A stretch of 9,198 nt of DNA. It comes from Synergistaceae bacterium (GTDB lineage Bacteria > Synergistota > Synergistia > Synergistales > Aminobacteriaceae). The translations under genes and the position numbers were made by a program. The stretch spans positions 1 to 9,198 of the forward strand of contig JAFRSL010000030.1 of assembly GCA_017427625.1 (NCBI GenBank), written 5' to 3'. Below, in pieces: positions 1 through 5,107 of the stretch (the first letter of the stretch is position 1; each line of letters starts with the position of its first letter). The notes under the pieces are model-generated. The model was not told the origin of the DNA, searched no databases, and worked only from the letters and a program-made list of their open reading frames with translations.

Positions 1-1
1 G

Positions 2-460
2 GGGATTGTAGGTTTCGGCGAAGCTATGGAGATTTTGCAGGGGAGACTAGCTGATGACTTGGCCACGAACTCGGCAAGAAGAGACAGGCTAATCGCAGGG
101 ATACTTGAGCGAATACCTCACGCAAAACTCAACGGCGCAACAGGTTCTAAACGTCTTCCCAACAATATCAACTTCAGCTTCATCGGAGTAGAAGGCGAGA
201 CGCTGTTACTTGACCTTGACGCTAAAGGAATTTCAGCCTCGACAGGCAGCGCGTGTTCTTCGGAGAGCCTTGACCCTTCACATGTTCTTTTGGCATTGGG
301 GCTGAGGCACGAGATGGCTCACGGGTCGTTACGCTTCACGATTGGGAGATTGACGGACGACAAGCAGATTGATTATGTGCTTGACGTACTGCCGGAGATT
401 GTCGCAAAGAGAAGGGCAATGTCGCCTTTGTGGGAAGATTATATTAAAGGGGGAAAATAA
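2..460 (+). CDS. iscS: Cysteine desulfurase, IscS/NifS type (5'-truncated by window edge)
   Basis: PLP enzyme that takes sulfur from L-cysteine as a persulfide and passes it to the Fe-S scaffold encoded next door. Only the C-terminal 152 residues are in the window. The frame is open from base 2 (GIVGFGEAMEI, the usual helix before the small domain), so the gene starts upstream and the ATG at 26 is internal. The active-site cysteine loop reads STGSACSS, with the Cys codon at 254-256. The loop and the following GLRHEMAHGSLRFTIGR stretch are typical of group I desulfurases. It ends in TAA, 2 nt before the iscU ATG, and the iscU ribosome-binding site (AAAGGGGG, 446-453) lies inside its last codons, so the two are co-transcribed and probably translationally coupled. 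The PLP lysine lies outside the window. Whether it is a general IscS or a NifS cannot be told from this part. Confidence 0.93.
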   Translation, partial: GIVGFGEAMEILQGRLADDLATNSARRDRLIAGILERIPHAKLNGATGSKRLPNNINFSFIGVEGETLLLDLDAKGISASTGSACSSESLDPSHVLLALGLRHEMAHGSLRFTIGRLTDDKQIDYVLDVLPEIVAKRRAMSPLWEDYIKGGK

Positions 461-462
461 TC

Positions 463-879
463 ATGGCATTAGATTACAGCCAGAAGGTAATGGATCACTT
501 CATGAATCCGAGAAATGTCGGCGAGATTGAGAATGCTGACGGAGTTGGCGAGGCAGGTAACCCAAAGTGCGGGGACATCATGAAGATATATCTCAAGGTC
601 AACCCTGAGACGAAGGTCATCGACGATGTGAAGTTCAAGACGTTCGGGTGCGCGAGTGCGATTGCGTCATCGAGTATGGCTACGGAACTCATAAAGGGGA
701 AGACGATTGATGAGGCTTGGGACTTGACGAACAACGCGGTTGCTGAGGCTCTTGACGGACTGCCGCCCATAAAGATGCACTGTTCGGTTCTCGCTGAAGA
801 GTCAATACATGCCGCGCTGAATGATTATAGGGAGAAGCATGGAATGTCTGTGATACCTATGGAGTATCACGAGGACTAA
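463..879 (+). CDS. iscU: Fe-S cluster assembly scaffold IscU/NifU N-terminal type
   Basis: Cytoplasmic scaffold on which Fe-S clusters are built with sulfur from the adjacent desulfurase. The 138 residues form one complete IscU domain. The three cluster-ligand cysteines are present in their expected contexts: Cys36 in GNPKCGD (with the conserved Asp38), Cys63 in FGCASA and Cys107 in MHCSVLAEE. The start is fixed by AAAGGGGG at 446-453, nine bases upstream. There is no C-terminal Nfu or ferredoxin-like extension, so this is the short stand-alone type. Its last 46 codons recur as a near-copy at 4798-4935, which makes the origin of this 3' end an open question (see findings). A hairpin terminator follows 13 bases after the stop. 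Confidence 0.96.
   Translation: MALDYSQKVMDHFMNPRNVGEIENADGVGEAGNPKCGDIMKIYLKVNPETKVIDDVKFKTFGCASAIASSSMATELIKGKTIDEAWDLTNNAVAEALDGLPPIKMHCSVLAEESIHAALNDYREKHGMSVIPMEYHED
742..879 (+). repeat. Direct repeat copy A: iscU 3' end
   Basis: The last 46 codons of iscU, including the stop, match 4798-4935 at 128 of 138 bases by direct comparison. Similarity stops sharply at the stop codon on the right and at the Ala-Glu-Ala codons on the left. The unit is in the same orientation at both places, about 4.06 kb apart start to start. Confidence 0.95.
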
Positions 880-892
880 GCAGACCAAGAAA

Positions 893-921
893 GGGGAGCG
901 CATATGTCTCCCCAATTTTTT
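893..921 (+). terminator. Rho-independent terminator after iscU, possibly bidirectional
   Basis: GGGGAG (893-898) pairs with CTCCCC (908-913) around a 9-base loop and is followed by AATTTTTT on the + strand. It lies between the convergent iscU and ridA genes. Read on the minus strand, the same hairpin is followed by only a short broken T run (TTTCTT), so it may also stop the operon coming from the right, less efficiently. There is no other hairpin between ridA and iscU. Confidence 0.82.
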
Positions 922-925
922 GCTG

Positions 926-1294
926 TTACACTTCCGCTACACACTCAATCTCACACAAAGCTCCCTTGGGGAGATCTTTCACGGCAAAGCATGAACGAGC
1001 AGGTTTCGAGACAAAGTACTTCCCGTAAACCTCATTGAACGCCCCGAAGTCCTTTATGTCGACAAGGTAACATGTCGTCTTTATGACCTTGCTGAAGCTG
1101 CTCCCTGCGGACTCAAGAATCACTCCGACATTTTTGCAGCTCTGTTCCGCTTGTGCTTTGATGCCGTCAGGAATGTTTCCAGTCATTGCATCAGCCGGAA
1201 GCTGTCCTGATGTGAATACCAAGCCGTTCGTTATGAATCCCTGCGAATAAGGCCCTATAGCCGCTGGTGCTTTTTCGGTTTGAATGATTTTCAC
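926..1294 (-). CDS. ridA: RidA family enamine/imine deaminase
   Basis: RidA hydrolyses reactive enamines/imines such as 2-aminoacrylate, which PLP enzymes release from serine or cysteine, to pyruvate and ammonia. The family hallmarks are visible: AAIGPYSQG near the N-terminus, FTSGQLP, the KPARSC motif with the substrate-binding Arg (residue 100 from the GTG) and the terminal CEIECVAEV with its acidic catalytic residue. I place the start at GTG 1294, giving MKIIQTEKAPAAIGPYSQ and the usual length of about 122 residues, because AAGGAGGA sits six bases upstream. An ATG at 1324 is in frame but would add ten atypical residues, overlap the upstream gene and use the ribosome-binding site as coding sequence. 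It is the last gene of the minus-strand operon, 22 nt after the C-S lyase stop. That pairing is meaningful because such lyases generate 2-aminoacrylate. Confidence 0.94.
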   Translation of the reverse strand: MKIIQTEKAPAAIGPYSQGFITNGLVFTSGQLPADAMTGNIPDGIKAQAEQSCKNVGVILESAGSSFSKVIKTTCYLVDIKDFGAFNEVYGKYFVSKPARSCFAVKDLPKGALCEIECVAEV

Positions 1295-1300
1295 GATATT

Positions 1301-1308
1301 TCCTCCTT
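1301..1308 (-). promoter_or_regulatory. Shine-Dalgarno site that fixes the GTG start of ridA
   Basis: The minus strand reads AAGGAGGA at 1308-1301, then six bases to GTG at 1294-1292. This near-perfect site makes GTG the start rather than the in-frame ATG at 1324. Confidence 0.88.
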
Positions 1309-1316
1309 TTTGAACA

Positions 1317-2504
1317 CTAAACATAATTCTTGTAGGCCGACTTCATTCGTTCGAGAGCCTCATGAATATATCTCGAAGGGCAGGCAAGATTCCATCTCTC
1401 GAATCCCTCGCCCTGCTTCCCGAAAACATATCCCTCGTCGAAGAAAAGCCTGGCTTCTTCGTGGTTAATCCGCTCAAGTTCCCGGTAATCCAGTCCGAGA
1501 TCATTGAAGTCCATCCACAGAAGGTAAGTCCCCTCAAGGTCATACACCTTAACCGCCGGAAACTCACGGGCCATGAAATCGCAGACCGCTTTCCTGTTCG
1601 AGTCAATGACCTTCAGGCACTCATTGAGCCATTCCCCGCAATGCTTATAGGCGGCCTCGCAGGCAACGTAGCCGAGAATGTTGCATTTCGGGTTTGGGTT
1701 TGACAGTTTGAGCGAGGACAGGAACTTTTCGCGGAGTTCAGGGTTCGGGATAAAGATGTTCGATGTCTGAAGCCCCGCAACGTTGAATGTCTTGCTGGGA
1801 GCTGTGAGTACTAGGCAGTTCTGCGCGAACTCCTCACTGATTGACGCGTAGACCGTGTGAACATGGCCGGGCATAATCAGGTCAAAATGAATCTCATCCG
1901 ACACGACAAGAACGCCATGCTTCAGGCAGATATTCCCGATTCTTTCAAGCTCCTCACGTGTCCATACACGCCCCGCAGGATTGTGGGGGCTGCAAAGAAT
2001 CAGCATCTTCGTGTTTGGGTCTGAGGCTTTACGCTCGAAGTCGTCAAAGTCAATCTCGTAATGATCGCCCTTGTTCACAAGCTGATTATCGACAAGAGTT
2101 CTGCGGTTGAAGTTGACAGCATGATACATCGGATAGTAAACCGGTGTCATCAGCATTACGCCGTCCCCCTCGTTCGTGTATGTCTTCACCGTCTGGAAGA
2201 ACGCATCAACAACACCATGCGACGGGAGTATCCATTCAGGCCGGGCGTCCCAGTTGTGCTTGTCCTTCATCCATGAGCATACCGTATCGAGATATTCAGG
2301 CGTTGGATTCTCGTAGCCCATTATCGACACGTCAAGCTCGCGTTTGATTGCCTCGACGATTTCCGGCGGCGTTACGAACTCCATATCAGCGACCGAGAAC
2401 GGGATTATGTCCTCAGATTCTTTGACACCGAAGTTCTTCATCTCTCCCCATTTCTTTGAGCCTGTGTTGAATCTCTTCCGTACTGTCTCGAAATCATACT
2501 TCAT
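1317..2504 (-). CDS. patB: MalY/PatB family PLP-dependent C-S beta-lyase (aminotransferase fold)
   Basis: Fold-type I PLP enzyme of the MalY/PatB group. Members cleave the C-S bond of cystathionine, cysteine or S-conjugates to a thiol or sulfide, ammonia and pyruvate through 2-aminoacrylate. The 395 residues are full length. Visible landmarks are PFSVADMEF near residue 35, SHGVVDAF (95-102), CSPHNPAGR with the PLP-contacting Asn175, SDEIH with Asp203, and the Schiff-base Lys238 in TAPSKTFN. The closing segment ERWNLACPS is typical of the family. The start overlaps the stop of the upstream glutaredoxin-like gene in an ATGA arrangement, with AAGGGGAGA at 2512-2520 as ribosome-binding site. It ends in TAG, 22 nt before the ridA start. 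The exact substrate cannot be read from sequence; a MalY-like regulatory side role or an aminotransferase activity are alternatives, but coupling to ridA favours a beta-eliminating lyase. Confidence 0.92.
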   Translation of the reverse strand: MKYDFETVRKRFNTGSKKWGEMKNFGVKESEDIIPFSVADMEFVTPPEIVEAIKRELDVSIMGYENPTPEYLDTVCSWMKDKHNWDARPEWILPSHGVVDAFFQTVKTYTNEGDGVMLMTPVYYPMYHAVNFNRRTLVDNQLVNKGDHYEIDFDDFERKASDPNTKMLILCSPHNPAGRVWTREELERIGNICLKHGVLVVSDEIHFDLIMPGHVHTVYASISEEFAQNCLVLTAPSKTFNVAGLQTSNIFIPNPELREKFLSSLKLSNPNPKCNILGYVACEAAYKHCGEWLNECLKVIDSNRKAVCDFMAREFPAVKVYDLEGTYLLWMDFNDLGLDYRELERINHEEARLFFDEGYVFGKQGEGFERWNLACPSRYIHEALERMKSAYKNYV

Positions 2505-2809
2505 TGCACAATCTCCCCTTTTGATTTTGTAATGGCCTCGTTGAGATTTAGTGTCCTGAACCCATCATCGAAGACGAAGCAGGGCAGTCCAATTTTCCCA
2601 TTTGAGACGTAATCGTCATTGCCCGACATTTCGCGGTATTCCCTGTAGACTTCACTGTTCTCATGAAGCGCGAGAAACTCCTTCATAGCATCGAGGCTTC
2701 CTGACAAGTCGACGAACTTGAACGCTAGCCCTTCTTCCTTGCACCTTACGATGCTGTAGAGAGTATTCGGGCATGAATGGCTGCCCACAATTCTAAACGT
2801 TCTGCCCAT
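2501..2809 (-). CDS. Small glutaredoxin-like (thioredoxin-fold) protein
   Basis: A 102-residue thioredoxin-fold protein resembling the short glutaredoxin-related proteins of anaerobes. GRTFRIVGSHSCPNTLYSI gives strand beta1, the active-site loop and helix alpha1; the motif is CPNT, a single-cysteine site. KIGLPCFVFDDG supplies the cis-Pro loop and beta hairpin. The likely start is ATG 2809, which puts beta1 at the N-terminus as in relatives and has a G-rich GGGGG at 2817-2821 upstream. The alternative ATG at 2845 has no ribosome-binding site and lies deeper inside the permease frame. It overlaps the permease C-terminus by 17 nt and the C-S lyase start by 4 nt, so translation is probably coupled. 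A role in thiol/disulfide handling of the imported or cleaved sulfur compound is inferred from context only. Confidence 0.8.
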   Translation of the reverse strand: MGRTFRIVGSHSCPNTLYSIVRCKEEGLAFKFVDLSGSLDAMKEFLALHENSEVYREYREMSGNDDYVSNGKIGLPCFVFDDGFRTLNLNEAITKSKGEIVQ

Positions 2810-4163
2810 CTTCAGCACCCCCAGTGTAATTAACGACGAGGTCATTCGAGATTTTCACGTTTCTTGCGAACACAGCAACGTACGCGAACGTCAGCACGAA
2901 AAGCCCCGCGAGGAAGTACATAACGCCGAGATTGAGGCTCATGAAAAGCGAGTATGACAGTACGCACAGGACTATTCCGCCGGAAATGGCAATCAACTTT
3001 GACTTTGCGGGTGAAATCTTCATTGTTGAGCGCGTGAGAATGTCCCCGAATTTTGAGGCCAGAACATACAGTGCCGCGCATACCATGAGCTTCGTCAGGA
3101 GTGAATTTGCCGTCGTGAACTTCGTGATGAATTATATATCGTAATGCACAGCTAGCGGAATCATTCCCAGCATGTAGAAAATCGTAAGCAGCTTGTAGGG
3201 CACTCCCTTTCTGCTCACGCATCCGAGCGTATAAGGCAGAAGTCCGTCATCGCACGCAACGAGAAGGGGCTTCGTGATCCACGAAAGTGTAGCGTTTAGT
3301 GTCGTGGCAGTTGCACCGAGTGCCGCGCCTATCACGAACAGGTAAAACGCAACGCGGGGCATCGTCTTGTCTGCCACCAGTGTTAAAGGCTGATTCGCTA
3401 CCTCGTCCATCGGCAGGACTCCAGCGGCAACAAGAGCAATGAGAACATAGAACACTCCGACTCCAAAAGTCGACACAAGCATGACTTTTGGGATAGTGCG
3501 TCCGGCATCTTTTGCTTCACCGCCAAGCTCCGCGATGAACTGCGCGCCCGCAGTAGCAGAGCTGAGAAGCGCGAGTGTGCTGATGAATGCGAATGTACCG
3601 TTCCTGAAGAGATTTTCGACTTTGAGGACATAGCTGTAGTCGGTTTTGGGAAGGCCGAATACGATGAATAGAGCGAGTCCTCCGAAAAGAGCGACGGTCA
3701 TAACCTTGTTGAGGAACGCCGCTGACTTCGTGCCGTTGAGATTCATCACATAGAACAGAGTCAGGACGATCATTGCCGCTGTGTGCTGGCTTACGAACGG
3801 GACTATGCTCTCGAAATACGCTCCGAAGCTCAAGGCATACTGTGAAACCGCCGCCCCGTATGCCGTTGTGTGAAGCAGCAAGTATATCATGCCCAGCGTT
3901 TTTCCCATGAGCCTGCTGCAATATCTGTAAGGCCCGCCTGTCGTCGGGACTGCCGAGCTCAGTATTGCGACCGGGTAAATGCTGATTATCGTGAGGAATG
4001 GCGACAGCGCAAACGCCAGTACGACTCCTGTGCCTGTCATTCCAATTGCGACTCCTGTTGACGACATTATGCCCGCGCCGATTATCTGGCCGATAGCAAT
4101 AGCCATCAAATCCCAGAAGCCAAGATTGCGGATTAGCCTGCTTTCCTGCCTTTCAGTACTCAT
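2793..4163 (-). pseudogene. APC-family amino-acid permease interrupted by one in-frame TAA
   Basis: Inner-membrane amino-acid transporter of the APC superfamily. The frame runs 456 codons from ATG 4163 with AGGAGG at 4173-4178. Codon 344 (3134-3132) is TAA. Codons 345-456 continue in the same frame as typical permease sequence (FITKFTTANSLLTKL, then two more hydrophobic segments), so one base change split a normal-length protein. The N-terminal GQIIGAGI motif (25-32) is the unwound substrate-binding part of TM1, and TTGGPYRY follows TM2-3. The piece before the stop has about ten hydrophobic segments and the tail about two, the usual twelve. It heads the permease - glutaredoxin-like - C-S lyase - ridA operon, so an imported sulfur amino acid (cystine, cystathionine or similar) is the likely substrate by inference. 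A truncated but partly active carrier, or a sequencing error, cannot be excluded. Confidence 0.85.
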
Positions 4164-4221
4164 AACTATAAACCTCCTGCATTAGAGATTGTTTGTGTTG
4201 TTTTGTTGCGATGAATTGTTT

Positions 4222-4236
4222 GTTAAGCAGCTTAAC
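4222..4236. promoter_or_regulatory. Operator 1: perfect palindrome GTTAAGCAGCTTAAC
   Basis: Seven-base arms (GTTAAGC / GCTTAAC) surround a single central base. It lies between the divergent permease and marR genes and is downstream of both candidate permease promoters, about where the transcript begins. It shares the pattern GTTAAG-nnn-CTTAAC with operator 2. Short TTAA-containing palindromes of this size are typical of MarR-family binding sites, so the neighbouring regulator is the likely ligand. Confidence 0.8.
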
Positions 4237-4265
4237 TTTATATGTTAAGTATCTTAACTTGTTAA
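4237..4265 (-). promoter_or_regulatory. Candidate permease-operon promoter P2 (alternative)
   Basis: On the minus strand TTAACA (4265-4260) is followed after 17 bases by TATAAA (4242-4237), each five of six consensus bases. Here the -10 fills the gap between the two operators and operator 2 fills the spacer. It scores the same as P1; start-site mapping would tell which is used. Confidence 0.5.
4244..4258. promoter_or_regulatory. Operator 2: perfect palindrome GTTAAGTATCTTAAC
   Basis: Six-base arms GTTAAG / CTTAAC surround TAT, the same pattern as operator 1 with 22 bp between starts, close to two helical turns, so both would face the same side of the DNA. A further half-site GTTAAG follows at 4261-4266. 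Operator 2 covers one candidate permease -10 box and the spacer of the other, so a bound repressor would block the permease promoter directly. Confidence 0.8.
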
Positions 4266-4279
4266 GGTGAGTTTGTCAA
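4251..4279 (-). promoter_or_regulatory. Candidate permease-operon promoter P1
   Basis: On the minus strand TTGACA (4279-4274, perfect) is followed after 17 bases by TAAGAT (4256-4251, four of six). Its -10 lies inside operator 2. The -35 overlaps the -35 of the divergent marR promoter, so the two directions probably compete for polymerase. Confidence 0.55.
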
Positions 4280-4299
4280 TACCTGAAAGCTGATATAAT
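4273..4299 (+). promoter_or_regulatory. marR promoter with extended -10, nine bases before the start codon
   Basis: TGATATAAT (4291-4299) is a perfect extended -10 (TG-n-TATAAT). TTGTCA (4273-4278) is a five-of-six -35 with a short 15-base spacer, which an extended -10 tolerates. Transcription would start near 4306, two or three bases before the ATG at 4309. Confidence 0.65.
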
Positions 4300-4308
4300 A
4301 ATCTCATC

Positions 4309-4779
4309 ATGAAAAAGTTGAATGGCACACCTTCAGAGCGGGCGGACATAATTCATCAAGCAGCAATGCTTTATTTGGCTTCAAATATTCCCATAGATTA
4401 CGGGACGGGCGAGAAGTATACTATGGTAGAAGTGCATATGCTGAAATATATCATCGACAATCCCGGAAAGACGGTAACTGATTTATCGTTTGAGTGGGAC
4501 AGAACGAAAGCAGCAATTTCCCTCATGCTCAAGAATATGGAACAGAAGAACCTGATACGTCACCAGCCTTCGCAGGAGAATCACAAGAAGCAGCTATATT
4601 TTGCTACAGAAAAGGGACTAACTCTCAATGAGGCTCATAGGAAATATGATGATGAAGTTTTTGGCAAGACGCTGGAATTTCTCCGCGAGACATGCAGTGA
4701 GGAAGATATTGCGACATGCTTTGATGTTCTGAGGGAGTTCATCAATGCAAGAAGACGGAAGCACTATCAGGCCAAATAA
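4309..4779 (+). CDS. MarR-family transcriptional regulator
   Basis: A 156-residue winged-helix regulator, expected to bind palindromic operators as a dimer. The DNA-binding core is seen as VHMLKYIIDNPGKTVTDLS (helices 2-3), then the recognition helix region DRTKAAISLMLKNMEQKNL and the wing HQPSQENHKKQLYFATEKG; long flanking helices would form the dimer interface. It is transcribed away from the permease operon with two matching palindromes between them, the classic layout of a local MarR repressor that releases on binding its ligand, here perhaps a sulfur compound (inference). No Shine-Dalgarno sequence precedes the ATG, and the best promoter puts the transcript start almost on it. Base composition is lower in G+C than the operon: 23 of 60 in 4621-4680 against 37 of 60 in 3541-3600. 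It is followed by an iscU fragment and a terminator. Confidence 0.9.
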   Translation: MKKLNGTPSERADIIHQAAMLYLASNIPIDYGTGEKYTMVEVHMLKYIIDNPGKTVTDLSFEWDRTKAAISLMLKNMEQKNLIRHQPSQENHKKQLYFATEKGLTLNEAHRKYDDEVFGKTLEFLRETCSEEDIATCFDVLREFINARRRKHYQAK

Positions 4780-4797
4780 ATTCTCGACTTTCACTAG

Positions 4798-4935
4798 GCA
4801 GAAGCTCTTGACGGACTGCCGCCCATAAAGATGCACTGCTCAGTTCTAGCGGAGGAGTCAATACATGCCGCACTGAATGATTACAGGGAGAAGCATGGAA
4901 TGTCTGTGATACCTATGGAGCATCACGAGGACTAA
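4798..4935 (+). pseudogene. 3' fragment of iscU (direct repeat copy B)
   Basis: Forty-five codons plus TAA equal the C-terminus of the iscU gene at 742-879, from AEALDGLPPIK to PMEHHED. A TAG (4795-4797) directly precedes it in frame and there is no start, so it is a tail only. Against copy A there are 10 base differences: nine silent third-position changes and one Tyr135 to His. That pattern means the two copies diverged while both were parts of working genes; this is not a fresh tandem duplication that decayed in place. It lies 18 nt after marR and probably serves only as the 3' untranslated region that brings a terminator. Confidence 0.95.
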
Positions 4936-4942
4936 AAATAAA

Positions 4943-4977
4943 TCCCTCTCCTGAAATTTTGGGGGAGGGAATTTTTT
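4943..4977 (+). terminator. Strong Rho-independent terminator after the iscU fragment
   Basis: TCCCTCTCC (4943-4951) pairs with GGGGAGGGA (4962-4970), nine pairs with one G-T, around a 10-base loop, followed by ATTTTTT; an A-rich run precedes it. It lies 7 bases after the fragment's stop codon, a natural position for an iscU terminator, and now would end the marR transcript. It is unrelated in sequence to the terminator after the intact iscU. Confidence 0.88.
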
Positions 4978-5033
4978 ATCGTGATAATGCAATACTTGTG
5001 CCAGCATATTCTTTGACATTCTGGAACATTATT

Positions 5034-5062
5034 TTGAGAACATATATTTGTTTTGATATTCT
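5034..5062 (+). promoter_or_regulatory. Candidate promoter of the esterase
   Basis: TTGAGA (5034-5039, five of six) and TATTCT (5057-5062, four of six) are 17 bases apart, with an extended TG at 5054-5055. A leader of about 40 bases and GGAG at 5096-5099 lead to ATG 5108. A perfect TTGACA at 5013-5018 has no well-spaced -10. Confidence 0.45.
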
Positions 5063-5107
5063 TTGCCCGCTGTATGTACCAAAACTGGTGAAAGCGGAGA
5101 AAACATA

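Noticed and set aside
495..770. Minus-strand open frame inside iscU and similar frames antisense to the permease, lyase and esterase
   Set aside because: They are shadows of well-supported genes on the other strand and have no family features.
1295..1324. ATG at 1324 as the ridA start
   Set aside because: It would overlap the lyase stop and code through the ribosome-binding site; the GTG at 1294 has AAGGAGGA at ideal spacing and gives the usual N-terminus.
2810..2845. ATG at 2845 as start of the glutaredoxin-like gene
   Set aside because: It has no ribosome-binding site and adds twelve residues before the first strand; ATG 2809 fits the family better.
742..4935. Transposon or integron with iscU tails as terminal repeats
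   Set aside because: The repeats are coding-sequence copies with silent divergence, and no transposase, integrase, attC-like hairpin or short target duplication is visible.
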